From NCBI GenBank assembly GCA_003175865.1, contig PSRF01000220.1, forward strand, positions 1-8,018: a DNA stretch of 8,018 bases, given 5' to 3'. Source of the DNA: Blastocatellia bacterium (GTDB lineage Bacteria > Acidobacteriota > Blastocatellia > Pyrinomonadales > Pyrinomonadaceae). Position numbers and translations under genes: made by a program. Under the pieces are notes generated by a model that made no database searches, was not told the DNA's origin, and saw only the letters and a program-made list of their open reading frames with translations. This document shows, one piece after another, positions 1-4,743 of this stretch (position 1 is its first letter; each line of letters starts with the position of its first letter).

Positions 1-21
1 AGATTACAGATCTCAGATCTC
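1..21 (+). repeat. Short heptamer array upstream of rpsC (cut by window edge)
   Basis: Three consecutive 7-nt units occupy 1–7, 8–14 and 15–21; the last two are identical (AGATCTC) and the first differs at two positions. The array ends five bases before the rpsC Shine-Dalgarno (26–32). It resembles the other heptamer arrays of this window in unit length, AGAT/GATT-like core and position directly before a start codon. The window begins here, so its full length and any inverted partner cannot be seen. Confidence 0.5.
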
Positions 22-35
22 AAACGGAGAAGATT

Positions 36-806
36 GTGGGTCAAAAAGTTCATCCATACGGTTTTCGGTTAGGCTACAACAAAGACTGGCACTCGCATTG
101 GTTTGCCAAGAAGCAGTTCGGCGAGTTCCTACTCGAAGATTTGAAGTTGAAGCGTGACCTGAAACAAAGATTTGCGGGTGCCGGCGTTTCGCATGTTGAT
201 ATTGAACGTGCTGCCAACAGACTAAAGATCATCATCTACACCTCGCGACCTGGAATCATCATCGGTCGTAAAGGTGCCGAGATTGATAAGCTGAAAAGTG
301 ATCTATCGTCGAAGACAGGTCGTGAAGTGTTGGTATCAATTCAGGAGATCCACAAGCCTGAACTGAACGCGCAACTTCAGGCAGAGAAGATTGCTGCACA
401 ACTCGAGAAGCGAATTGCCTTCCGTCGTGCGATGCGCAAAGCCGTTGAGGAATCGCTGCGCTTTGGTGCCCAGGGAATCAAGGTGAAGGTCAGCGGCCGT
501 TTGAATGGCGCCGAAATCGCGCGGAGTGAGTGGCACTTGCAAGGTCAGCTCCCATTGCACACGTTACGCGCTGATATTGATTACGGCCTTGCGGAAGCCC
601 AGACCACATTCGGACAGATTGGTGTCAAGGTTTGGATTTACCGGGGCGAGATTCTCGATCCGAAGGCAGCGATGGCGCGAGGAACCGGGTCTGATCCGAT
701 CAATGAGACGCGCGTCGGTGAGCGTGAGCGACGACCACGAACGAGACGTGAGCGTGAAGGAGCCACCGGCTCTGACGGACGTAAACCACGCGGAGAAAAC
801 CAATAG
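36..806 (+). CDS. rpsC: 30S ribosomal protein S3
   Basis: S3 sits on the head of the small subunit, lines the mRNA entry channel and contributes to the helicase activity that opens mRNA. The N-terminus [13 protein letters not shown] is the family start. A type-2 KH domain carries the GxxG loop as GRKG at residues 77–80. The C-terminal signature is clear around [13 protein letters not shown] (154–166) and [11 protein letters not shown] (174–184). The start is GTG at 36, preceded by GGAGAAG (26–32), and matches the conserved N-terminus. At 256 residues it is longer than the 233-residue E. coli protein. The excess is a basic, Arg/Gly-rich, probably disordered tail from about residue 215, a part that varies widely among bacteria. 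It lies upstream of rplP as in canonical S10 operons. Stop is TAG. Confidence 0.98.
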   Translation: MGQKVHPYGFRLGYNKDWHSHWFAKKQFGEFLLEDLKLKRDLKQRFAGAGVSHVDIERAANRLKIIIYTSRPGIIIGRKGAEIDKLKSDLSSKTGREVLVSIQEIHKPELNAQLQAEKIAAQLEKRIAFRRAMRKAVEESLRFGAQGIKVKVSGRLNGAEIARSEWHLQGQLPLHTLRADIDYGLAEAQTTFGQIGVKVWIYRGEILDPKAAMARGTGSDPINETRVGERERRPRTRREREGATGSDGRKPRGENQ

Positions 807-808
807 GA

Positions 809-883
809 GATTGCTGATTGTCGATTGCTGATTGCCGATTTACAGACCTGTTCAAAATCAGCAATCAGAAATCAGTAATCAGA
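809..883 (+). repeat. Inverted heptamer-repeat array, rpsC–rplP gap
   Basis: Five tandem heptamers starting with GATT run from 809 to 843. After a 12-nt spacer, four heptamers of the form AATCAGN run from 856 to 883. The second block is the reverse complement of the first in sequence type. Aligning four left units with the reverse complement of the four right units gives about 22 of 28 identities, so a long imperfect stem-loop is possible in DNA or mRNA. The array begins three bases after the rpsC stop and ends 11 bases before the rplP start, so it fills nearly the whole gap. No T-run follows, so it does not look like an intrinsic terminator. Confidence 0.85.
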
Positions 884-894
884 GATGAATAGCT

Positions 895-1323
895 ATGTTG
901 ATGCCGAAGAAAGTTAAGCACCGAAAGCAGATGCGTGGACGCATGACTGGCGTTGCGACTCGTGGCAGCGAGATCAGCTTTGGTGAGTATGGCTTGAAGT
1001 GCCTGGAACCCGCGTGGATAACGGACCGTCAGATCGAGGCCGCGCGTATTGCGATGACGCGACACATTAAGCGTGGCGGAAAGATCTGGATTCGAATGTT
1101 TCCAGACAAACCGGTTACGAAGAAGCCAGCTGAAACTCGTATGGGCAAAGGAAAAGGTGCGCCGGAGTACTGGGTCGCTGTCGTGAAACCTGGGCGCATT
1201 CTGTACGAGATTGAAGGAGTTGATGAGAAGACCGCCCGCGACGCGATGCGTCTGGCCGCGCAGAAGCTTCCCATCAAGACAAGATTTGTGACGCGCGCTG
1301 ATCAAGAAGGAGGCGCGATTTAG
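895..1323 (+). CDS. rplP: 50S ribosomal protein L16
   Basis: L16 lies at the base of the central protuberance next to 23S rRNA helices that position the A-site tRNA, and is needed late in 50S assembly. The N-terminus [11 protein letters not shown] is typical. The two family signatures are [12 protein letters not shown] (59–70) and [12 protein letters not shown] (82–93). The arginine of the second signature is, by family knowledge, close to the position hydroxylated by YcfD/RoxA-type oxygenases in some bacteria. Length 142 fits the family (136 in E. coli). The start ATG at 895 is supported by protein homology. ATG 901 is in frame but would remove two conserved residues. No strong Shine-Dalgarno is visible, only GAGAT (882–886) at the end of the heptamer array. 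The stop TAG is followed in frame by TAA, which overlaps the rpmC start. Confidence 0.98.
   Translation: MLMPKKVKHRKQMRGRMTGVATRGSEISFGEYGLKCLEPAWITDRQIEAARIAMTRHIKRGGKIWIRMFPDKPVTKKPAETRMGKGKGAPEYWVAVVKPGRILYEIEGVDEKTARDAMRLAAQKLPIKTRFVTRADQEGGAI
1307..1313 (+). promoter_or_regulatory. Strong Shine-Dalgarno for rpmC inside rplP
   Basis: AAGGAGG is a full-strength anti-16S match located within the last codons of rplP, 12 nt before the rpmC ATG at 1326. Ribosomes finishing rplP stop at 1321–1323, so termination and re-initiation at rpmC are probably coupled. It contrasts with the weak or absent Shine-Dalgarno sequences of several other genes in this cluster. Confidence 0.8.
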
Positions 1324-1325
1324 TA

Positions 1326-1538
1326 ATGAAGAAGCGAGAAGAACTCGACAAGTATCGTGATATGGGCGAGGACGAACTGCGGAGTGAAGCAGCACGACTG
1401 CGTGAGTCCTTGTTCCGACTCAACTTCAAATTGGCCCTTGGCGAAGTCGACGCAGTGAAGCGTATTCGTCAGGAAAAGAAATCATTGGCGCGGATTGAAA
1501 CAATTGCTCGCGAGCGTCAACCCCAGGCAAAAAGCTAG
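1326..1538 (+). CDS. rpmC: 50S ribosomal protein L29
   Basis: L29 is a small two-helix protein near the polypeptide exit tunnel, next to L23, forming part of the docking surface for trigger factor and SRP. The 70 residues fit the family (63–72). The N-terminal helix (about 3–30) reads into LFRLNFKLALGEVD (29–42). The second helix carries the signature region VKRIRQEKKSLARIETI (44–60). The ATG at 1326 overlaps an in-frame TAA following the rplP stop (TAATG) and has AAGGAGG upstream, so it is probably translationally coupled to rplP. The gene ends with three consecutive in-frame TAG codons (1536–1544), a safeguarded stop. The order rplP–rpmC–rpsQ is canonical. Confidence 0.96.
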   Translation: MKKREELDKYRDMGEDELRSEAARLRESLFRLNFKLALGEVDAVKRIRQEKKSLARIETIARERQPQAKS

Positions 1539-1580
1539 TAGTAGCAGCGTCGCCACACAGGCACGCGAAAGTGAAGAAGC

Positions 1581-1886
1581 ATGGCAGAAAATCAGGCAAA
1601 CATCGGTGAAGCAACCGAAGCGGCAAAGGAAACCAGCCGCGCGCATCGATCACAAAAAGTAGGCACTGTCTCCTCAGACAAGATGCAGAAGACGGTAGTA
1701 GTTCGCGTTGACCGCCTTGTGCGACATCGGAAGTACCGACGATATGTTCGACGAACCTCGCGGTTCATGGCCCATGATGAGTTGGGAGCAACGGTGGGCG
1801 ATAAAGTTCGTATTGTCGAGACGCGGCCACTTTCAGCTCGGAAGCGTTGGCGCGTAGTTGAGATTGTTCAGAAAGCTGCGAAGTAA
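1581..1886 (+). CDS. rpsQ: 30S ribosomal protein S17 with N-terminal extension
   Basis: S17 is a primary 16S rRNA-binding protein of the 30S body with an OB fold, important for early assembly. The core begins around residue 24 (QKVGTVSSDKMQKTVVV, 25–41). The signature GDKVRIVETRPLS is at 73–85, followed by the C-terminal strand KRWRVVEIVQ. Total length is 101 against roughly 84–90 for typical bacterial S17. The difference is an N-terminal segment of about 22 residues rich in Ala, Glu and Asn, probably disordered. I see no alternative ATG or GTG start at the core boundary, so the ATG at 1581 is the best choice. Its Shine-Dalgarno is weak (AAGAAG, 1573–1579). It is the last gene of the S10 block, 42 nt after rpmC. 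Confidence 0.95.
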   Translation: MAENQANIGEATEAAKETSRAHRSQKVGTVSSDKMQKTVVVRVDRLVRHRKYRRYVRRTSRFMAHDELGATVGDKVRIVETRPLSARKRWRVVEIVQKAAK

Positions 1887-1891
1887 GGAAA

Positions 1892-1932
1892 GCCGATCTT
1901 TGGGCCTTAGAATTTCTAAGAGCAAAGACGGC
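1892..1932 (+). promoter_or_regulatory. Extended near-palindromic hairpin in front of rplN
   Basis: The rpsQ–rplN gap contains three nested inverted segments. The inner arms CTTAGAA (1906–1912) and TTCTAAG (1914–1920) are perfect complements around one central base; realistically this is 6 bp with a 3-nt loop. The middle arms are CTTTG (1898–1902) and CAAAG (1923–1927). The outer arms are GCCG (1892–1895) and CGGC (1929–1932). Small internal loops (3×2 and 2×1) separate them, giving about 15 pairs. The structure ends 7 nt before the rplN Shine-Dalgarno. No T-tract follows, so it is not a standard terminator. Its position at the S10/spc junction suggests a regulatory or RNA-processing element, which is inference. 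Confidence 0.6.
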
Positions 1933-1952
1933 CGAAACCGGAGGTAACGACA

Positions 1953-2321
1953 GTGATTCAGATGCAAACCTCTCTGGAGGTTGCCGACAACTCAGGAGCG
2001 AGGCGCGTCGAAATGATCATGCCGATTGGCGGATCAACCGGCAAGATTGCGAGCCTTGGTGATCGCATCAAGGTTACTGTGAAAGAGGCCTCACCTGATG
2101 GGACGATCAAGAAAGGTACCGTGCAGGACGCTGTGATTGTTCGCACGCGCAAAGAAGTACGACGCGCGGATGGTACTTACGTCAGGTTCGATCAAAACGC
2201 TGCGGTGTTGATTAAAGAAGATGGGACGCCAATCGGCACGCGCGTGTTCGGTCCGGTGGCGCGTGAGCTGCGGGACAAGAACTTTATGAAAATAGTTTCG
2301 CTTGCGCCGGAGGTTATTTAG
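1953..2321 (+). CDS. rplN: 50S ribosomal protein L14
   Basis: L14 binds 23S rRNA near the subunit interface, contacts 16S helix 14 in bridge B8, and is the docking site of the silencing factor RsfS. The N-terminus [19 protein letters not shown] matches the family almost residue for residue. The C-terminal [24 protein letters not shown] (99–122) is the standard end. Length 122 equals the usual 122–123. The start is GTG at 1953, chosen because it gives the conserved MIQ start and has GGAGGT at 1940–1945 with a 7-nt spacer. The next in-frame ATG, 1962, would remove conserved residues. It is the first gene of the spc block, preceded by the hairpin at 1892–1932. The stop is TAG, 2 nt before the rplX ATG. 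Confidence 0.98.
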   Translation: MIQMQTSLEVADNSGARRVEMIMPIGGSTGKIASLGDRIKVTVKEASPDGTIKKGTVQDAVIVRTRKEVRRADGTYVRFDQNAAVLIKEDGTPIGTRVFGPVARELRDKNFMKIVSLAPEVI

Positions 2322-2323
2322 AG

Positions 2324-2659
2324 ATGCCAGGAACAAAACGATCGAAGATCAAGAAGAACGATCAAGTTGTCGTTATCGCCGGACGTGACAAAGGCAGACG
2401 TGGCCGCGTTTTGGAAGTTTCTCCGCTGAAGGGCAAGGTTAAAGTTGAAGGCGTGGGAATGATCAAGCGGCATCAGAAGGCGAATCCGCAAGCGAATCGC
2501 GGAGGAGGAATAGTTGATCGAGAGGCGTACATCAGTATTTCGAATGTTCAGTTGATCGATCCACAGTCGGGCAAGCCGACGCGCGTGAAGTATCAGATTG
2601 AAGGCGACGGCTCAAAAGTTCGTGTCGCGGCTGGAAGCGGACACTCGCTGGAGAAGTAA
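2324..2659 (+). CDS. rplX: 50S ribosomal protein L24
   Basis: L24 is an assembly-initiator protein that binds the 5' domain of 23S rRNA near the tunnel exit. It begins MPGTKRSKIKKNDQVVVIAG. The KOW motif covers about 12–38, with the characteristic GRDKGRRGRVLEV (20–32). The second half has GGIVDREAYISISNVQLIDP (61–80) followed by SGKPTRV (82–88), the normal L24 arrangement. Length is 111 (about 104 typical). The C-terminal end (96–111) is Gly/Ser-rich and departs from the usual ending. It is tightly coupled to rplN, with a 2-nt gap and a Shine-Dalgarno GGAGGT at 2309–2314 inside the rplN end. Confidence 0.97.
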   Translation: MPGTKRSKIKKNDQVVVIAGRDKGRRGRVLEVSPLKGKVKVEGVGMIKRHQKANPQANRGGGIVDREAYISISNVQLIDPQSGKPTRVKYQIEGDGSKVRVAAGSGHSLEK

Positions 2660-2680
2660 GCTCGACACCTAAAGTCGAGC
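2660..2680 (+). promoter_or_regulatory. Perfect 7-bp hairpin between rplX and rplE
   Basis: GCTCGAC (2660–2666) and GTCGAGC (2674–2680) are exact reverse complements separated by a 7-nt loop. The hairpin starts immediately after the rplX stop and ends 11 nt before the rplE Shine-Dalgarno (GAGGA, 2692–2696). No T-run follows, so it is not an intrinsic terminator. In E. coli the mRNA target of the spc-operon repressor S8 overlaps the beginning of rplE. This hairpin sits just upstream of that place, but it lacks the internal-loop core of the known S8 site, so equivalence is unproven. Confidence 0.6.
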
Positions 2681-2702
2681 CGCTTGAATACGAGGAAAGA
2701 AA

Positions 2703-3245
2703 ATGGCTGCAAGGTTAAAAGACAGATATCAAAAGGACGTGGCGCCACAGATTGCCAAGGAGTTTGGCATCCGTAATCCAATGGCGATTCCTCGCATCGA
2801 GAAAATCGTCGTCAACATGGGTATGGGTGAGGCCATTTCAAATGCGAAGATTCTTGATACGGCTACCGACGAATTACGTGCGATTACTGGTCAGAAGCCG
2901 GTGATTACGAAGGCCAAAAAATCAATCGCATCATTTAAGTTGCGTCAGGGAATGCCGATCGGTGTGGTGGTGACCCTCCGTGGAGATCGGATGTATGAGT
3001 TTCTCGATCGACTTGTCTCGGTCGCATTGCCGCGCGTTAGGGATTTTCGCGGAGTGTCGCCAAAAGCGTTTGATGGTCGCGGCAATTACACGATCGGAAT
3101 TCGCGAGCAATTGATTTTTCCGGAAATCGATTTCAACAAAGTCGACAAATTGCGCGGTATGAACATCTCGATTGTTACAACAGCACGTAATGACGAACAG
3201 GCCCGTGCATTGTTGAAGGGATTAGGGATGCCGTTTAGAAACTAG
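2703..3245 (+). CDS. rplE: 50S ribosomal protein L5
   Basis: L5 binds 5S rRNA and, with L18 and L25, builds the central protuberance; it contacts P-site tRNA and forms bridge B1b with S13. Length 180 agrees with the family (179 in E. coli). Clear landmarks are [20 protein letters not shown] (25–44), the family signature ending in [13 protein letters not shown] (62–74), [11 protein letters not shown] (84–94), [18 protein letters not shown] (116–133) and a terminal GMPFRN. The ATG at 2703 has GAGGA (2692–2696) at a 6-nt spacing. It follows rplX after a 43-nt gap holding the hairpin at 2660–2680. Downstream lies a heptamer-repeat gap. Confidence 0.98.
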   Translation: MAARLKDRYQKDVAPQIAKEFGIRNPMAIPRIEKIVVNMGMGEAISNAKILDTATDELRAITGQKPVITKAKKSIASFKLRQGMPIGVVVTLRGDRMYEFLDRLVSVALPRVRDFRGVSPKAFDGRGNYTIGIREQLIFPEIDFNKVDKLRGMNISIVTTARNDEQARALLKGLGMPFRN

Positions 3246-3261
3246 AAAGTCGTAGGTAGTG

Positions 3262-3327
3262 AATCGTAAATCGTTCGGGCGATTCACGATTAACTATTCA
3301 CGCTTGACGATTAACGATTGACGATTA
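3262..3327 (+). repeat. Heptamer-repeat array with hairpin, rplE–rpsN gap
   Basis: Seven tandem heptamers run without interruption from 3279 to 3327, mostly ACGATTN. Preceding them, 3262–3273 is the inverted counterpart. It pairs with 3280–3291 at 11 of 12 positions around a 6-nt loop (TTCGGG). Five more forward heptamers remain unpaired downstream. The array ends 6 nt before the rpsN ATG, so the translation-initiation region of rpsN is made almost wholly of repeat sequence. The order of blocks (inverted first, then long forward block) is opposite to the arrays before rplP and rplF. Confidence 0.85.
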
Positions 3328-3333
3328 AAGAAA

Positions 3334-3519
3334 ATGGCAAAGAAATCACTGATTGCAAAGGCAGCGCGCAAACCGAAGTTTTCCGTGCGAGCTTATACTC
3401 GATGCAAACGCTGCGGAAGACCACGCGGTTACCTGCGCAAATTCAATTTGTGTCGTATCTGTTTTCGTGAGCTCGCGTTGCAGGGGCAGATTCCTGGCGT
3501 TGTTAAATCGAGCTGGTAA
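3334..3519 (+). CDS. rpsN: 30S ribosomal protein S14, zinc-binding (type Z)
   Basis: S14 is a late-binding protein of the 30S head near the A and P sites. This is the short zinc-ribbon (C+) form. At 61 residues it carries four cysteines in two CxxC pairs, C24-C27 and C40-C43, within [16 protein letters not shown] and [11 protein letters not shown]. It ends in the family-typical IPGVVKSSW. The long C- form that some bacteria use under zinc limitation is about 90–100 residues and lacks these cysteines, so this copy needs zinc. The start ATG at 3334 gives the usual MAKKS. No recognisable Shine-Dalgarno precedes it, only AAAGAAA after the heptamer array. The gene stands between two repeat-filled gaps, and its place between rplE and rpsH is canonical. 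Confidence 0.98.
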   Translation: MAKKSLIAKAARKPKFSVRAYTRCKRCGRPRGYLRKFNLCRICFRELALQGQIPGVVKSSW

Positions 3520-3526
3520 GAGCATT

Positions 3527-3580
3527 TTCGATTTTCGATTGCCGATTTACTCGGAACGGGCAGTTGGCAGTTGGCAATCT
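3527..3580 (+). repeat. Inverted heptamer-repeat array, rpsN–rpsH gap
   Basis: Three forward heptamers occupy 3527–3547, two of them identical TTCGATT and then GCCGATT. After 12 nt, three units occupy 3560–3580: two identical GCAGTTG and then GCAATCT. GATTGCC at 3537–3543 is the exact reverse complement of GGCAATC at 3573–3579, so the array can close a stem of at least 7 bp. Unlike the rpsN and rplF arrays, it stops before a recognisable Shine-Dalgarno (GGAG, 3584–3587) for rpsH. Confidence 0.78.
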
Positions 3581-3597
3581 AACGGAGTTGAATATAC

Positions 3598-3990
3598 ATG
3601 ACTGATCCTATCGCCGATATGTTGACGCGAATTCGTAATGCAATAGCTGCGAAGCACTCGCGTGTTGATATTCCGGCTTCGAAGCTAAAACTTGAAATTG
3701 CTCGCATTCTGAAGGAAGAGGGCTACATCAATAACTTTGTCATCAAGGGCGAAGGGTTGAAGCGGACCATCCGTATCTTTCTTCGGTACGACGCGCGAGG
3801 AACGTCTTCAATTACACATCTGCAAAGAATCTCGACTCCGGGTCGAAGAGTTTATGTGGGCTCGAGTGAGATTCCGAAGGTGCTTGGTGGCTACGGTATT
3901 AACATCGTCTCGACGTCGCGAGGCTTGATGAGCGGCAAAACAGCACGTCGTGAAAACATCGGCGGCGAACTATTGGCCCAAATATATTGA
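3598..3990 (+). CDS. rpsH: 30S ribosomal protein S8
   Basis: S8 is a primary binder of the 16S rRNA central domain (helix 21). In E. coli it is also the translational repressor of the spc operon. It begins MTDPIADMLTRIRNA, the standard start. The C-terminal signature GINIVSTSRGLMSGKTA (100–116) holds the STS-x-G motif that contacts RNA. Length 130 equals the family norm. The ATG at 3598 has GGAG at 3584–3587 with a 10-nt spacer. The stop TGA (3988–3990) overlaps the first heptamer of the next array, so the repeat sequence supplies part of the stop codon. Whether S8 regulates this cluster cannot be told from the sequence. Confidence 0.98.
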   Translation: MTDPIADMLTRIRNAIAAKHSRVDIPASKLKLEIARILKEEGYINNFVIKGEGLKRTIRIFLRYDARGTSSITHLQRISTPGRRVYVGSSEIPKVLGGYGINIVSTSRGLMSGKTARRENIGGELLAQIY

Positions 3991-4081
3991 TTGTCGATTG
4001 CCAATTGTCGATTGGGTCGCCACTAAATCAATCGTTGGAAGCAATAAATTGCCAATTGGAAATCGAAAATTGGAAATTAAC
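3989..4081 (+). repeat. Long inverted heptamer-repeat array, rpsH–rplF gap
   Basis: Four forward heptamers (GATTGTC, GATTGCC, AATTGTC, GATTGGG) run from 3989 to 4016. Five heptamers beginning AAT run from 4047 to 4081. Comparing 3989–4014 with the reverse complement of 4046–4071 gives about 20 of 26 identities, and G·U pairs would add two more in RNA. The predicted stem would enclose a loop of about 31 nt. The array begins inside the rpsH stop codon and ends 2 nt before the rplF ATG. It therefore covers the whole ribosome-binding region of rplF, including the only Shine-Dalgarno-like bases (GGAA, 4072–4075). Confidence 0.85.
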
Positions 4082-4083
4082 TT

Positions 4084-4644
4084 ATGTCGCGAATAGGAAA
4101 AAAAGTAATTACCGTTCCCAAAGGAGTGACGGTTACAGTCCGCGAACAGGAACTTGAGGTCAAAGGTCCTAAGGGGACGTTGAAGACTCCCATTCCACAG
4201 GGAATCACCTTCAAAGTTGAAGGTGAAGAACTTCGTGCTGAGCGCTCAACGGATGAGCAGGCGGCGCTGCATGGTCTCGCGCGCGCACTCGCGAACAACG
4301 CGATCGTAGGAGTGACCGAAGGGTTCAGCCGACAGATGGACGTGGTAGGCGTTGGCTACAAAGCTGACGTACAGGGTAAGAAGATTGTCTTCTCGCTTGG
4401 TTATTCACACCCTATCGAGTTTCCGCTTCCTCCTGAGGTTGATGCGAAGGCAGAGCGTTTGACTACAAAAGGTAGCATTCAGCAGTACCAGACGACACTG
4501 ACGCTGACCAGTATCGACAAACAGAAGTTGGGCCAGGTCGCCGCTGAAATGCACAAATTGCGAAAACCGGATGCTTACAAGGGTAAAGGTGTTCGGTACT
4601 CAGATGTGCCGATCAAGTTGAAGCCCGGAAAGACCGGCAAGTAA
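4084..4644 (+). CDS. rplF: 50S ribosomal protein L6
   Basis: L6 binds 23S rRNA domain VI near the sarcin-ricin loop and the factor-binding site, and is needed for late 50S maturation. It starts [15 protein letters not shown] and contains LEVKGPKG (24–31), [13 protein letters not shown] (87–99), LGYSHP (105–110) and the signature PDAYKGKGV (162–170), followed by KPGKTGK. Length is 186 against about 177–180 usually. Between GYSHP and IDKQ there are 34 residues where E. coli has about 24. The extra stretch is around 120–136 and gives the second domain a longer strand-connecting segment. The start ATG 4084 is fixed by the conserved N-terminus. Its only Shine-Dalgarno-like sequence, GGAA (4072–4075), belongs to the heptamer array. 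Confidence 0.97.
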   Translation: MSRIGKKVITVPKGVTVTVREQELEVKGPKGTLKTPIPQGITFKVEGEELRAERSTDEQAALHGLARALANNAIVGVTEGFSRQMDVVGVGYKADVQGKKIVFSLGYSHPIEFPLPPEVDAKAERLTTKGSIQQYQTTLTLTSIDKQKLGQVAAEMHKLRKPDAYKGKGVRYSDVPIKLKPGKTGK

Positions 4645-4646
4645 TT

Positions 4647-4730
4647 TCTGATTTTTGATTTGAGATTTTGATAGCGATTTGGTACGTGGCCATTTTTTAG
4701 TCGGCAATCGGAAATCGGCAATCGAAGATG
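4647..4730 (+). repeat. Inverted heptamer-repeat array, rplF–rplR gap
   Basis: GATT cores recur every 7 nt at 4650, 4657 and 4664, then the phase is disturbed, with a further GATT at 4676. On the other side GGCAATC, GGAAATC, GGCAATC and a decayed fourth unit run from 4703 to 4730. The right block is of the inverted type, so pairing GATT with AATC at 7-nt intervals is possible, though less complete than in the rpsH–rplF gap. The array begins 2 nt after the rplF stop and ends 5 nt before the rplR Shine-Dalgarno (GAGGAG, 4736–4741). The left half is unusually T-rich. Confidence 0.75.
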
Positions 4731-4743
4731 TTCATGAGGAGAG

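Noticed and set aside
505..831. 108-codon + frame open reading frame overlapping rpsC
   Set aside because: It lies in another frame inside the conserved S3 gene, resembles no family, and its end runs into the heptamer array; it is a shadow frame.
809..883. Hairpins in the gaps as intrinsic terminators
   Set aside because: None is followed by a T-run, the stems are A/T-rich and imperfect, and the operon must be read through to the next essential ribosomal gene.
865..1395. 176-codon minus-strand open reading frame opposite rplP
   Set aside because: It lies antisense to a clearly conserved L16 gene, has no plausible Shine-Dalgarno and shows no family motif; other minus-strand frames in the window are similar shadows.
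2660..2680. rplX–rplE hairpin as a clear S8-binding operator
   Set aside because: It is a perfect stem without the asymmetric internal-loop core of the known S8 site; only its position is similar.
3274..3279. UUCG-type stable tetraloop in the rplE–rpsN hairpin
   Set aside because: The loop is TTCGGG flanked by G and C, not the C(UUCG)G context needed for the stable tetraloop.
809..4730. Heptamer arrays as CRISPR arrays
   Set aside because: Units are 7 nt, directly abutting, without unique 30-nt spacers, and are found between essential genes; no cas genes are present.
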